The translations under genes were made by a program, and so were the position numbers. The notes beneath the pieces are model-generated. The model had not been told where the DNA came from, made no database searches, and worked only from the letters and a program-made list of their open reading frames with translations. This document shows positions 32,677 to 42,614 of a stretch of 64,000 bases of DNA, one piece after another. This stretch comes from Octadecabacter sp. B2R22. Its GTDB lineage: Bacteria; Pseudomonadota; Alphaproteobacteria; Rhodobacterales; Rhodobacteraceae. The first letter of the stretch is position 1; each line of letters opens with the position of its first letter. The stretch covers positions 56,112 through 120,111 of the forward strand of contig NZ_JAHKQJ010000008.1 in the NCBI RefSeq assembly GCF_018861045.1, in the 5' to 3' direction.

Positions 32677-34190
32677 CGATTTGGATCGCTTTAAGTACGT
32701 GGCCTTTGGTAGCCTTAGTGTTCTTTCGCAAATGGTCGGTTCCGACGGCGGTAGCGGCAACGTTTATTGGCGGCTACTTGGTGTTGCCGGAACAGGGCGG
32801 CCTTAATTTGCCAGTCTTGCCCGCGCTCGGCAAAGGATCAATTCCGGCATTTTCCGCGCTATTGTTCGTTTGGTTGGCCAGTTCGCGACCATCAGCAACC
32901 AATACCATGATGCCTGGGTGGCTACCGAAAGATAAGATAAGTGTTATGTTGTTGGGACTTGCGGTGCTGGGACCCTTTGGGACTGCATTGACCAATGGCG
33001 ACTCCGTCAACATAGGGTCCACGCGATTACCTAGCATGGGGGTTTACGATGGGTTTTCGTTGGCCCAGGCATCGCTTGTTGGCCTCATCCCTTTCATCAT
33101 TGCGCGCAAAACAATGGCGTCACCGCAGGCACAACGTAGCCTATTGATCGTGCTGATTGTCGCGGCGTCTGCTTATACGCTGTTGGCTTTGTGGGAAGTG
33201 CGTATGTCGCCGCAACTGAACAGGACGGTCTACGGGTTTTTTCCCCATAGTTGGCAGCAACATGTTCGGAATGGCGGCTTTAGGCCGCTGGTGTTTTTGG
33301 GGCATGGCCTCAAGCTCGGAATATTCTTTGCAATTGCGGCGGTCGCTGCAGCAGGGATGTGGCGGTTCAGCTCGGGGCCAATGAAAAGTAGATTCTTGGC
33401 GGCCTGTGCGTTGCTGATGTTTACCATTTTGCTGAGTAAGGTGTTGGGAGCATTTGCGATCACGCTGCTTATGCTACCGCTGGTTCTCTTTATGCCGCGT
33501 CACGTTCAGGTGATCGCGCTGATGGGTGTTTCGATATCGGTGCTGAGTTTTCCGATCCTGCGCAACACCCAACTTGTACCGACAGACCGATTGGTTTCCA
33601 TCGCCGAGAGCATCAGCCCGGAACGGGCGCAATCGTTGGAGTTTCGTTTTGATAACGAGGACATCTTGCTGGAGCGCGCTCGTGAGAAACTGATCTTTGG
33701 CTGGGGGGGGTATGGGCGCAACCGGGTGTTCGACGAAACGGGCGAAGATATCTCTGTCACAGACGGCCGTTGGGTGATCATGTTCGGGCAGGGCGGCTGG
33801 GTGCGCTACATCGGCGAGATGGGTCTGCTCTGTTGGAGTATTATTGCTATTTGCCTGCGGCGCGACAAAATCGATGGTATTACGATTGTGCTGATGTTTG
33901 CCCTTGCGGCAAACCTTATAGATCTGATCCCCAATTCAGGGTTGTTGCCTGTTACTTGGCTGCTGGCAGGGTCGTTGATCGGCCGTTTGGAATATTCCGG
34001 CAGTGCCGCGCAAGTTGCGCCAGACCCTCTTGACACGCGACCGACCGGACCGCGCTATACTCGTCAGAGCGACCTGATTACGCGGACAAGGCGGGGGGGG
34101 GAACAAACACCCAAACAGGGCGATAAACGGACTGGCGCGTCGGAGTTTATCGGCGGGGTTTATCGTAGACAAACAGTGGACGACCAATAA
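32673..34190 (+). CDS. O-antigen ligase/polymerase-like membrane protein
   Basis: This 505-aa protein is strongly hydrophobic, with roughly 10-12 membrane spans up to about residue 445, and a polar basic tail (RRGGEQTPKQGDKRTG). The large loop EDILLERAREKLIFGWGGYGRNRVF at about 325-350 corresponds to the loop before the last spans in Wzy/WaaL-type O-antigen polymerases and ligases. It probably joins polysaccharide repeat units or transfers them to an acceptor. The start overlaps a 25-aa upstream ORF. It heads an operon of glycosyltransferases and a sulfotransferase (32673-37910). Confidence 0.75.
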   Translation: MTIWIALSTWPLVALVFFRKWSVPTAVAATFIGGYLVLPEQGGLNLPVLPALGKGSIPAFSALLFVWLASSRPSATNTMMPGWLPKDKISVMLLGLAVLGPFGTALTNGDSVNIGSTRLPSMGVYDGFSLAQASLVGLIPFIIARKTMASPQAQRSLLIVLIVAASAYTLLALWEVRMSPQLNRTVYGFFPHSWQQHVRNGGFRPLVFLGHGLKLGIFFAIAAVAAAGMWRFSSGPMKSRFLAACALLMFTILLSKVLGAFAITLLMLPLVLFMPRHVQVIALMGVSISVLSFPILRNTQLVPTDRLVSIAESISPERAQSLEFRFDNEDILLERAREKLIFGWGGYGRNRVFDETGEDISVTDGRWVIMFGQGGWVRYIGEMGLLCWSIIAICLRRDKIDGITIVLMFALAANLIDLIPNSGLLPVTWLLAGSLIGRLEYSGSAAQVAPDPLDTRPTGPRYTRQSDLITRTRRGGEQTPKQGDKRTGASEFIGGVYRRQTVDDQ

Positions 34191-34227
34191 CGGCCCCTTT
34201 CATAATCCTCATAAAAGACATGTATCC

Positions 34228-35187
34228 ATGACAGCTAACCTTGCTATATCAATCATCAACTACCGTACGGCTGATATGACCATAGCCGCTGTGCAGTCTG
34301 TTCTTGATACGCTGTTGGCGCGTCCCGCCCGCATTGTGATCGTCGACAATGCCTCCGGCGATGGATCAGCTGATGCGATCGCCGACTGGATCACGCGTAC
34401 GGCTGATCCTCGCGTCCAGCTTGTCAGATCCGCAACCAACAGCGGATTTGCGGGTGGACACAATCAGGGGATGGCCGCTGCACCGGATGCTGACTTTTAC
34501 CTGATCCTGAATTCCGATGCTCTGTTGCGCGCTGACTTCTTTGACCCGCTTTTGGCTGCGGCTGAACAAAATCCTGATGTCGGGCTGATTGCACCGCAGC
34601 TGGAATGGGAAGACGGGACGCCGCAGATCAGTTGTTTCCGGTTTGCCAATATTGCCAGTGAATTGATGCGGGGGGCACAGACCGGCCCTGTTACATCTTT
34701 GTTGAAACGCTATGTACACGCGCTGGACCTACCGCCTGACCCGGACCAGATCGAGTGGTGTTCGTTTGCCTGCATTTTATTGCGCGGTGATATGGTTCGC
34801 CAAATCGGGCCGATGGATGAAGGATATTTCCTGTACTACGAGGATTCCGAATATGGTTTGCGCGCACGTCGAGCAGGCTGGGGCGTGCGCTATGTCCCGC
34901 AAGCTCGTGCCGTGCATTTTCGCGGCGGCAGCGGCCCGGTGAAATCGGCCCAAAGCACACATAAACGACTACCCCCTTACTTCTGGCGTTCACGGACACG
35001 GTTCTTGCGCCAGCATCACGGGCCGTTGGGTCCTCTTCTGGCCAATCTGGGATGGAATTTCGGGCGTGGCATTGCTTGGCTGCGGGTTTTGACCGGACGG
35101 GGTGTTCCGAAAACGGCGGACTGCGAATGGCGTGATATCTGGACGGGGTTTTTAACCCCACTCAAACCTGATGAGGCGCCACAATGA
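34228..35187 (+). CDS. GT2 glycosyltransferase (rhamnosyltransferase-like)
   Basis: This 319-aa protein is a family 2 inverting glycosyltransferase. The GT-A nucleotide-binding part shows SIINYRTADM, then IVIVDNASGDGS at about 34-45, NSGFAGGHNQGM at about 72-83, and the DxD-like LNSDA at about 93-97. The acceptor part has EWCSFACILLRGDMVRQIGPMDEGYFLYYEDSEYGLRA, with the ED pair typical of WbbL-type rhamnosyltransferases. It is cytoplasmic or peripheral, adding one sugar to the lipid-linked unit. The stop overlaps the next ATG by four bases. Confidence 0.85.
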   Translation: MTANLAISIINYRTADMTIAAVQSVLDTLLARPARIVIVDNASGDGSADAIADWITRTADPRVQLVRSATNSGFAGGHNQGMAAAPDADFYLILNSDALLRADFFDPLLAAAEQNPDVGLIAPQLEWEDGTPQISCFRFANIASELMRGAQTGPVTSLLKRYVHALDLPPDPDQIEWCSFACILLRGDMVRQIGPMDEGYFLYYEDSEYGLRARRAGWGVRYVPQARAVHFRGGSGPVKSAQSTHKRLPPYFWRSRTRFLRQHHGPLGPLLANLGWNFGRGIAWLRVLTGRGVPKTADCEWRDIWTGFLTPLKPDEAPQ

Positions 35188-36029
35188 CAGGACCGGACTA
35201 TATCGTGATCGGGGCGATGAAATGCGGCACCTCGACGCTGGCCGCTCAACTGGGTGGGCAAAAAGGGGTGTTTATGACGACTCCCAAAGAGCCGAACTAT
35301 TTCTCGGATGATGCGAATTATGCAAAAGGGGCAGATTGGTATCAGAGCCTGTTTGCACCTGCACAGTCCGGAGATCTGCTGGGTGAGGCCAGCACACATT
35401 ACACCAAACGACCCGATTATCCGGACACGATTGCACGGATACAGGCACAGGTCGGCACGGATCTCCGGCTGGTCTACATGATACGCAATCCGATGCACCG
35501 CCTTGTGTCCCACTACATCCACAGCTGGAGCGAGGCGGAGACGTCCTTGCCTCTGGATGCTACATTGGCGCAGAATTCCCGTCTGGTGGATTACGGGCGC
35601 TATGGCTGGCAGATTGCACCATTTATAGAGGCTTTTGGCCGCAATAGTGTCTTATTGACCAGCCTTGAACGCCTGCGCCAAGACCAAGATGCAGAGCTTG
35701 CTCGCATCGCCTTGCATATCGGGCACAAAGGTCCTGTGGCATGGAACGATCCGTTGGGGGCACAGAACACTTCCGCCAAGCGCAGCCGCAAACTGCCAAT
35801 GCATTCCTTGATCGTCGACCACCCTGTGTCCACAGCGCTGCGCCGCATGCTCGTGCCCAAGGCCTTGCGGACCTATGTGCGCGAAAGCCGTCAAGTGAAA
35901 AAGCGCCCTGAAATCCCGGACGCGGCCCGCGCTGATCTGGTCCGTCAATTCCTAGAGGATCGCGACGTTCTGGCAGAGTTCTTTCCGGGTGATCCGTCTT
36001 TGCACCTAGCCTATCCGTTTGCGCCATGA
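35184..36029 (+). CDS. Sulfotransferase
   Basis: This 281-aa protein carries the PAPS 5'-phosphosulfate loop near its start (IVIGAMKCGTSTLAAQL, about 5-21) and the 3'-phosphate site YMIRNPMHRLVSHY at about 97-110. It matches bacterial proteins related to heparan sulfate N-deacetylase/N-sulfotransferase-type enzymes (KEPNYFSDD at about 36-44). It should transfer sulfate from PAPS to a sugar hydroxyl or amine, making the polysaccharide acidic. It overlaps both neighbouring glycosyltransferase genes by four bases. Confidence 0.85.
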   Translation: MTGPDYIVIGAMKCGTSTLAAQLGGQKGVFMTTPKEPNYFSDDANYAKGADWYQSLFAPAQSGDLLGEASTHYTKRPDYPDTIARIQAQVGTDLRLVYMIRNPMHRLVSHYIHSWSEAETSLPLDATLAQNSRLVDYGRYGWQIAPFIEAFGRNSVLLTSLERLRQDQDAELARIALHIGHKGPVAWNDPLGAQNTSAKRSRKLPMHSLIVDHPVSTALRRMLVPKALRTYVRESRQVKKRPEIPDAARADLVRQFLEDRDVLAEFFPGDPSLHLAYPFAP

Positions 36030-36994
36030 CGCAGCACAGCGATATCGCCGTGGTCGCCATCGGCCGAAATGAAGGTGCGCGCCTGTTGGAATGCCTGACA
36101 TCTCTCATGGGGCAGGCGGCACCGGTGGTCTATGTCGATTCAGGGTCCACTGACGGATCGGTCGCCGCGGCCCGCGCGCTTGGGGCCGATGTGGTAGAGC
36201 TGGATATGTCCCAGCCCTTTACGGCCGCGCGGGCGCGCAATGCTGGATACGAACGGGTGCGTGCACTGGCCCCAGATGGTCCGTACGTTCAGTTTCTGGA
36301 TGGGGATTGCACCCTGGACGCGGACTGGCTGGCAACGGGAAAGGCGGCGCTACAGGCCGGCGAGACTGTCGCTGTCGTCTGCGGCCGCCGCCGCGAGAAA
36401 TTCCCTGAAGCTACATTCTGGAACCGGTTGACGGATGACGAATGGGACGGCCCCGCCGGTGAAGTGCGCGCCTGTGGCGGGGACGCCTTGATGCGCCGAC
36501 GTGCGGTGGATGCGGTGCAAGGCTACCGCGAAGACCTGATTGCCGGAGAAGAGCCCGAGATGTGTTTCCGGATGCGCGGGCAGGGTTGGACAATCCAGCG
36601 TCTGGATGCCGAAATGACCCGCCATGACGCGGCAATGACGCGTTTGTCGCAGTGGTGGCAGCGCTGTCGCCGTGCCGGACACACCTATGCCGAAGGGGCG
36701 GCCATTCATGGACGCAGCCCCGAGCGCTACAAGGTGACCGAGCTGCGACGCACGCTGTTTTGGGCGTTGGTCCTGCCTGCTTTGATCGTATTTGGGACGT
36801 GGTTGGTCAGTCCGTGGGCCCTGTTGGGGCTGCTGGCCTATCCAGCCCAAATCCTGCGCCTGACGCGCCAAGGCCGCCCCACAGCCTTTGCCACCTGTCT
36901 GGTCTTTGGCAAATTCCCGGAAGCCCAAGGCGTCATTGGCTATTGGGCCGGCCGCATTCTAGGGCGGCGCAAAACATTGATTGAATATAAGTGA
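36026..36994 (+). CDS. GT2 glycosyltransferase with C-terminal membrane segments
   Basis: This 322-aa GT-A enzyme shows VVAIGRNEGARLLECLTSL, YVDSGSTDGSV at about 35-45, the metal-binding FLDGDC at about 90-95, and the acceptor region GYREDLIAGEEPEMCFRMR. QWWQRCRRAGHTYAEG stands where processive family members have QxxRW. A hydrophobic C-terminal part (ALVLPALIVFGTWLV, ALLGLLAYP) suggests two membrane helices. The enzyme therefore probably acts at the inner face of the cytoplasmic membrane. Confidence 0.8.
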   Translation: MTQHSDIAVVAIGRNEGARLLECLTSLMGQAAPVVYVDSGSTDGSVAAARALGADVVELDMSQPFTAARARNAGYERVRALAPDGPYVQFLDGDCTLDADWLATGKAALQAGETVAVVCGRRREKFPEATFWNRLTDDEWDGPAGEVRACGGDALMRRRAVDAVQGYREDLIAGEEPEMCFRMRGQGWTIQRLDAEMTRHDAAMTRLSQWWQRCRRAGHTYAEGAAIHGRSPERYKVTELRRTLFWALVLPALIVFGTWLVSPWALLGLLAYPAQILRLTRQGRPTAFATCLVFGKFPEAQGVIGYWAGRILGRRKTLIEYK

Positions 36995-37001
36995 GGTTGA
37001 G

Positions 37002-37910
37002 ATGAATACTCCGAAACTGACGGTGATGCTGCCTGTATATGACGCAGAGCGGTATTTGCGCGAGGCAATGGACAGCATTCTTGCGCAGTCGTTCCGAGAT
37101 TTTGAATTGATCGCAGTGGATGATGGATCCGGGGACAAATCGGCAGAGATACTGGATGGCTATGCCGCCAAAGACAGCCGTGTCCGTGTCATCCGGCAAA
37201 CAAACGGAGGCGTCAGCGTCGGTTGCAACGCGGCCATCGATGCAGGTTCGGGTCAGTACCTTGCCCGCATGGATGCAGATGACATTGCCTGGCCAGACCG
37301 TTTCGAAAAACAGGTTTCCTATCTGGACACCCATCCCAAATGTGTCGGCTTGGGGACGTGCTTTCGTATTGTCGACCCTGAGGGGCGGCTGCTTCGGGTT
37401 GTGAGCGCCCCGCTGACCCACGAGGAAATTGATGCCCGCCACGCCAGCGGCAAGGGCCTTTTGTCGATTTGTAATCCTTCAGTGATGATGCGTATGGATG
37501 CTGTCAGGACCGTTGGCAAATACGATGTCGATTTTCGTTCGGCGCATGACATTGAAATTTTCTTGCGTTTGGCTGAGGTCGGGACCTTGGCCAATTTGCC
37601 GGACATCCTGTTCGATTACCGGATGCATATGTCGTCCATCGGCCATGCAGGACGTTCAAAACAGCTCAATTTTGCATGGCTTGCAGCAAAGATGGCGGCA
37701 CAGCGGCGGGGGACTGCTTTTTCAGAACCCGAACCAGACGCACAAAGGTCGAGCGAACGAAAAGTTGATATCTACCGCAAATGGGGATGGTGGGCGCTTA
37801 AGAGTGGCGAAGTTGCCGTTGCGCGACATTATGCGGGGCGTGTGCTGCTGGAAGCCCCTACCGAAAAGGCGAACTGGCATTTTGCAATGATTGCCTTGCG
37901 TGGCGGCTAG
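37002..37910 (+). CDS. GT2 glycosyltransferase
   Basis: This 302-aa protein begins MNTPKLTVMLPVYDAERYLREAMDSIL, a canonical family 2 start. AVDDGSGDKS at about 38-47 and ARMDADDIAWPDR at about 87-99 give the nucleotide and metal sites. The acceptor region includes DVDFRSAHDIEIFLRLAE. The ATG at 37002 has a GAGGT-type ribosome site and follows the previous stop by seven bases; a longer frame to 36981 would overlap that gene. It is the last gene of this operon and meets the flippase gene tail to tail. Confidence 0.84.
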   Translation: MNTPKLTVMLPVYDAERYLREAMDSILAQSFRDFELIAVDDGSGDKSAEILDGYAAKDSRVRVIRQTNGGVSVGCNAAIDAGSGQYLARMDADDIAWPDRFEKQVSYLDTHPKCVGLGTCFRIVDPEGRLLRVVSAPLTHEEIDARHASGKGLLSICNPSVMMRMDAVRTVGKYDVDFRSAHDIEIFLRLAEVGTLANLPDILFDYRMHMSSIGHAGRSKQLNFAWLAAKMAAQRRGTAFSEPEPDAQRSSERKVDIYRKWGWWALKSGEVAVARHYAGRVLLEAPTEKANWHFAMIALRGG

Positions 37911-37939
37911 GTTCGGATGCCGTGGGATGACGTCAACGC

Positions 37940-39316
37940 CTAAAGTCCCGTGAACGCCAAAGCCGCCGCAACAGGGACACGTATGGCGTCAAAGTTTATC
38001 CAGACGGCGAGGGTGCCGATGACGCAGGTGATAAGCCCAAACAACAAATCCTGACCTGGCATCCAACCTTTGTAAGGCCGAATAAACCAGATGGAGACAG
38101 GATAGAACAGGATGCCGGCGACGAAGGGTGTAAAGACTGCCCCCAAAATACCAAAATTGATGATACCCAAAACTAGGATCCCGGTCTGTAACATGGCCGA
38201 ACAGACCATCATGACAGCGAACCGTTTGGAATCGCCACGCGCAAGAAGCATCGAGCCGTAGTTGCTGGTGACCAACTTGGGTAGATTGGCCACAGCCATC
38301 AAAACCAGAAGCGGTCCAGCCGAAGCATAGCGCGCGTCATAAAGAAATCGGATGATCAAATCGCCCGCCAAGGCAAGTATAACAGCAATCGCAAAAGTCG
38401 CTCCGACAACGCCAAGGCGCGCTTTGGCAAGGTTACGATAATTTTCGACGCTCTCTGCTGGTGGGCGGCGACTGTAGAGTGGAAACAGCACGGCATCCGA
38501 AAGCCGCTGTGCGATCATTCGCGGTACCGTCGCAAGAAAAAAGGCAATGTTGTAGTAAGCGAGTTCGGACAGCGTGATGAACTTCCCTAAAATAGCGCGA
38601 TCCGCTTGAGAAATCATGAAACCTGCCAGTGTTGAAATGAAAATAAATTTTCCAAATTTGATCAGGCTTTTCGCTGCATCTGGATCAAATCTGAAGCGGT
38701 TGTTATGGCCGGGCATTAACAAATGCGAGGCAACCAGAGTTATCAGTGGTGCAACAAGACTGCCTATGGCTAAGGCCCATACACTTTGCCACCACCATGC
38801 CAGAAGCACTATAGCAAGCAGGCCCAAAAACCGCGTTGTCATAGAGATGACCGTCAGCCGTCCAAGTTTGATTTCACGGCTCGCCATGGCCATTTTGGTG
38901 GAATTAAACCCCTGGATGACTGCCACGAACCCTGCGACAGGCAGCAATTGGTAAAGGATTGGGGCGTCATAGAAAACGGACATGGGTTTGGCGAGCAGGC
39001 AGGTCGCCCCCCAAAGCACAAATCCCCGCCCGATCTGGAAGACCCAGGCTGTGTCCAGAAACAAAGGCTCAGCACCTTGTTTATTTTGCACGATCGACGC
39101 CCGCACACCCAGATCTGAGAACATATTCAGGCCGGTCAGGAACACCTGCACCAGGGCCATGATCCCGAAGGCTTCGGGAAACAGAAGCCGAGTCAGCACC
39201 AGATTGCCTGCAAGACGCAGCGCATTTTGCGAACCGAAATTCAGCCCGGTTAGAAGTGCACCGCGGATCGATCTGCCACGCAGTCCGTCTTCTTTTAAAG
39301 CGGTCAGGGTTTTCAT
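37940..39316 (-). CDS. Wzx-type polysaccharide flippase (WzxC-like)
   Basis: This 458-aa protein has about 12 membrane spans and the family pattern of oligosaccharide flippases. The start GRSIRGALLTGLNFGSQNALRL leads into TRLLFPEAFGIMALVQVFL and SDLGVRASIVQNKQ, typical of the WzxC/MVF group, which moves undecaprenyl-linked repeat units to the periplasm. With the polymerase-like protein at 32673 it suggests a Wzx/Wzy-type assembly route. It lies 46 bp downstream of a GT4 gene on the same strand. Confidence 0.85.
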   Translation of the reverse strand: MKTLTALKEDGLRGRSIRGALLTGLNFGSQNALRLAGNLVLTRLLFPEAFGIMALVQVFLTGLNMFSDLGVRASIVQNKQGAEPLFLDTAWVFQIGRGFVLWGATCLLAKPMSVFYDAPILYQLLPVAGFVAVIQGFNSTKMAMASREIKLGRLTVISMTTRFLGLLAIVLLAWWWQSVWALAIGSLVAPLITLVASHLLMPGHNNRFRFDPDAAKSLIKFGKFIFISTLAGFMISQADRAILGKFITLSELAYYNIAFFLATVPRMIAQRLSDAVLFPLYSRRPPAESVENYRNLAKARLGVVGATFAIAVILALAGDLIIRFLYDARYASAGPLLVLMAVANLPKLVTSNYGSMLLARGDSKRFAVMMVCSAMLQTGILVLGIINFGILGAVFTPFVAGILFYPVSIWFIRPYKGWMPGQDLLFGLITCVIGTLAVWINFDAIRVPVAAALAFTGL

Positions 39317-39362
39317 TTAAAGACCGCTCTATTCATATTTAGCACAGAGGCGTTTGGCGGCA

Positions 39363-40448
39363 TCAGGACGTACCGGCAATCTTCACAAGAGCCGCTTCAA
39401 ATGCTTTCGCGGCATCATCCCAAGTGTAGCTTCGCGCCTGCTCATAAGCGGCGTCCGACATTGCCTGCCAGTCATCAGGGCTACGTTCCAGAACGTCTAT
39501 CAGCCTTGCGCCAAGTGCTTCGGCATCTTCAACATCAACGATGTGTCCGTTTACACCTTCTGTCACAACTTCAACCGCCCCGCCGATGCGGGTACTCACA
39601 ACCGGACACCGGCACCCCATGGCTTCCAGAGGGGGTAGGTGAAATCCTTCGGCACGACTGCCGCAGAGCCAAACGTCGCATTGCGCATAAAGCTCGGGGA
39701 TCAGATCCTGACTTGGTTGTTTGTAATACTGTGTTACCGGCGGCAGCGGCAGATCAGGGGTCGGATCCTTGGCGCCAAAGGCCACGACCTTGAGGTCAGG
39801 AAAGGCTGCACGGGCGATTTCAATGGCCCTAAGACTGATATCCAACCCTTTGAACCGCACATTGGAATATAAAAGACCGACTGTTGGCTGTGCATTGCGG
39901 GCCCGAGGGGGGGCATTGAAATGGTCGGTATCGACACTGTTTTCAACTTTGACAACGTCGGTGTCGCCGTATTCATCCGCCATGGTGTCGACCAGCCAGT
40001 CGGCAATCGTAATTTTGTTCAGTGGCAGGTAATAGGTGCTACGCGTGATGTCCCACGGCAGGTGATCGTGGACCTCGTGGTGTTGCACGAAATAGACCTT
40101 TGCGCCTTTTTCAGGGGGCAGGGCGGCCACCTCAAAGGCGGTGCGCCACCATGTGGCGATCACGGCATCGGCGTCGGGCATATGGTCGGGATCAATAGGA
40201 AAACCTGCTGCCACTTCGACATGTCGGGCACCCATATCATCATAATAGGCCGTCCGGCCGGGAATGTCCCATTTGTCTTTGGTTCCGGTCAGTTTGTATT
40301 TTATCCGCCGCCGCAATGAAGGCTGGAACGGCAGGCGTGACACCACTGTTACATCATGTCCTCTTTCCAACAGCTTTTTGGCATAGATTGACACGACCCT
40401 GTTTCCGCCGTTGGGGCGCACAATCGGGTTGAGAAATGTGATCTTCAT
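39363..40448 (-). CDS. GT4 glycosyltransferase
   Basis: This protein of about 361 aa starts MKITFLNPIVRPNGGNRVVSIYAKKLLERGHDVTVVS, the N-terminal Rossmann domain of GT-B enzymes. The C-terminal domain has VGLLYSNVRFKGLDISLRA and the donor site GSRAEGFHLPPLEAMGCRCPVVST at about 255-280, with the usual ExGxxxxxE-like spacing (E..FHLPPLEAM). It is a retaining family 4 transferase. The ATG at 40448 fits this start; a longer frame to 40475 adds ten unsupported residues. The gap to the divergent GT2 gene (40449-40586) must hold promoters for both. Confidence 0.82.
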   Translation of the reverse strand: MKITFLNPIVRPNGGNRVVSIYAKKLLERGHDVTVVSRLPFQPSLRRRIKYKLTGTKDKWDIPGRTAYYDDMGARHVEVAAGFPIDPDHMPDADAVIATWWRTAFEVAALPPEKGAKVYFVQHHEVHDHLPWDITRSTYYLPLNKITIADWLVDTMADEYGDTDVVKVENSVDTDHFNAPPRARNAQPTVGLLYSNVRFKGLDISLRAIEIARAAFPDLKVVAFGAKDPTPDLPLPPVTQYYKQPSQDLIPELYAQCDVWLCGSRAEGFHLPPLEAMGCRCPVVSTRIGGAVEVVTEGVNGHIVDVEDAEALGARLIDVLERSPDDWQAMSDAAYEQARSYTWDDAAKAFEAALVKIAGTS

Positions 40449-40586
40449 GTATTTTAACCGATCCTGTCGCAACAAAAGTATAAAAGATACCCGTATCAGA
40501 CCTTACAGGGCATATGTCCAGCGTGCATGGCCTGCAGGGTCTAATATAACCTTGTCGCATCTGGTTTGAAAAGCTAGACATTCGAA

Positions 40587-41534
40587 ATGGATAGGGCCCA
40601 ATCTCGCAGTTACGTCATCATTTCGCCGTGCCGAAACGAGGCGGCATTCATGCGGCGAACATTAGACAGTGTCGTCGCCCAGACGTGCCCTCCGGCGCTT
40701 TGGGTGATCGTTGATGACGGTTCAACCGATGAGACCCCGCAGATTTTGGCCGATTACGCGGCCAAACACGACTGGATCAGGATCGTTCAAAAACCCGACA
40801 GGGGGCACCGCGCTGTCGGACCTGGTGTGGTCGATGCGTTTTACGTTGGATTGGATGCAGTGCCGAATCGCGAGAGCTTCACCTATCTGTGCAAGCTCGA
40901 CCTCGATCTCGATTTGCCGCCGCGGTATTTCGAAGAATTGATAAGCCGCATGGAGGACGATCCGCGTATTGGGACCTGTTCGGGCAAACCTTACGTGATG
41001 CGCCACGGGCAGTTGGTGTCCGAACGACGGGGCGATGAAATGTCCGTCGGCATGACAAAATTTTACCGCCGACGCTGTTTTGACGCGATCGGTGGGTTTG
41101 TGCGCGATGTGATGTGGGATGCTATTGATTGCCACAAGGCGCGTCAGTTGGGGTGGCGTGCAGTGAGCTGGGACACCCCAGAATTGCGGTTCGAACATTT
41201 GCGCCCCATGGGGTCCAGTCAGGTTTCAATCTATGAGGGACGTCGCCGGCATGGATACGGGCAATACTTCATGGGCTCGGACCCGTTTTATTTTACTGCA
41301 ACAGCTGCGTTTCGCGCATTGGAACCACCTTATGTTTTGGGTGGGCTGGCGATGATGCAGGGGTATTTCGGGGCGATGGTGCGGGGCAAGCCGCGACTGG
41401 ATGATCCTGAACTCATCGCGTTTATTCGTGCCTATCAACGTCGCGCTCTAACACGTGGGCGTGCGGCGGCCATTGCAGACATTGACGCAAAACAGCGTGT
41501 GGCGTTTCCAAGCCCTGTCGGGGCGAGATCATGA
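40587..41534 (+). CDS. GT2 glycosyltransferase
   Basis: This 315-aa protein shows YVIISPCRNEAAFMRRTLDSVVAQT, VIVDDGSTDETP at about 41-52 and the acidic metal site CKLDLDLDLPPRYFEELI at about 95-112. The acceptor part contains VRDVMWDAIDCHKARQLGW. This family is often found in exopolysaccharide loci of marine alphaproteobacteria. It overlaps the next gene by four bases. Confidence 0.82.
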   Translation: MDRAQSRSYVIISPCRNEAAFMRRTLDSVVAQTCPPALWVIVDDGSTDETPQILADYAAKHDWIRIVQKPDRGHRAVGPGVVDAFYVGLDAVPNRESFTYLCKLDLDLDLPPRYFEELISRMEDDPRIGTCSGKPYVMRHGQLVSERRGDEMSVGMTKFYRRRCFDAIGGFVRDVMWDAIDCHKARQLGWRAVSWDTPELRFEHLRPMGSSQVSIYEGRRRHGYGQYFMGSDPFYFTATAAFRALEPPYVLGGLAMMQGYFGAMVRGKPRLDDPELIAFIRAYQRRALTRGRAAAIADIDAKQRVAFPSPVGARS

Positions 41535-42517
41535 GCAACGTCGCGATCTGCGCTCTGATGAAATACGAGGCGCCCTATATTGTGGAATGGGTGGCCTATT
41601 ATGATCTGCTGGGGTTCAAGATGATCGTGGCCGACAATGGCGGCAATGACGACACCTCCCGCCTTCTGTCGGCATTGGATGCGGCTGGCATCATCGACCG
41701 CGTCGATTTTCGATGGTGTACACGCAAACCGCAAATCCCCGCGTACCGTGCGTTGGCTCGTGCGGCCAAACAGCTAGATTATGATGTCATCGGATTTTTG
41801 GACACCGATGAATTCTTCACCAGCGATTTTCCGATTACCCGCATCACGCCCGATATCGGGGCAAAGTACATCGCCGGTTTGTTTGAAAACCCCGACGTGA
41901 ACCAGTTTACCTTTCACTGGACCTGTTATGGCAGTCAGACCGTCAGCACTGATAGCACGCGTCCGGTATTGGAACGATTTGAACATCATGCCGATGGGGA
42001 TAACCCTTGGAACTTGTGGCCCAAAAGTTTTGTGCGCACCAATAAGTTGTTGCGCACCCGCGATCTGTTGGGCATCGGGCCGAACATAGATTCAGTGCAT
42101 TTCTTTCCAGTTAAAAAGGGATGGTATATCGATGATTTGCCTGCAAAAACATACTGGAAAAAGCCTACAGTGCGCTACAAACGTGGCCGCGTGTTACACT
42201 ATCAAAACAAAACCTGGGAAGAATTTCAGCGCAAGGTCGTGCGCGGCGACGCGACAACGGACCTCGCAGTAAACAAGAACAACCGCGATTATTTTGACAA
42301 GCATGACTACAACGCTGACCGTACCCGCATAGACCCAAGTGCTATCGCGACATTGGTTGCGCGTATGGCGGTGATCGAAGATAAAATTACCCCGCACATG
42401 GATGCAGGTGAAAGTGCGCGGTTCACAGCTGCTCAGTCGCGACGCATGGCGCGCGGCATATCAGGGCAGTATACGCGCAAGGCGATGATTGCCCTGCGCG
42501 GTTGGGTCAAGAAGTGA
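41531..42517 (+). CDS. Glycosyltransferase of the GT2/GT92-like type (Glyco_tranf_2_4)
   Basis: This 328-aa protein begins MSNVAICALMKYEAPYIVEWVAYYDLLGF, the hallmark of this family (KNE...EWV.YH..G). DNGGNDDTSRLL replaces the usual DNxSxDGT, and FLDTDEFF at about 92-99 supplies the DxD metal site. The central YGSQTV and HFFPVKKGWYIDDLP segments and a C-terminal RGWVKK are present. It probably acts with the overlapping upstream GT2 gene. Confidence 0.78.
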   Translation: MSNVAICALMKYEAPYIVEWVAYYDLLGFKMIVADNGGNDDTSRLLSALDAAGIIDRVDFRWCTRKPQIPAYRALARAAKQLDYDVIGFLDTDEFFTSDFPITRITPDIGAKYIAGLFENPDVNQFTFHWTCYGSQTVSTDSTRPVLERFEHHADGDNPWNLWPKSFVRTNKLLRTRDLLGIGPNIDSVHFFPVKKGWYIDDLPAKTYWKKPTVRYKRGRVLHYQNKTWEEFQRKVVRGDATTDLAVNKNNRDYFDKHDYNADRTRIDPSAIATLVARMAVIEDKITPHMDAGESARFTAAQSRRMARGISGQYTRKAMIALRGWVKK

Positions 42518-42614
42518 ACAGCCCCTCGTACTAAAGACGGAAAACCAATAGGACCAACCATCGCCTTCACCAAAGGCTTGAACACATACCGAGCGGTTGC
42601 GCACCTGCGTGGCG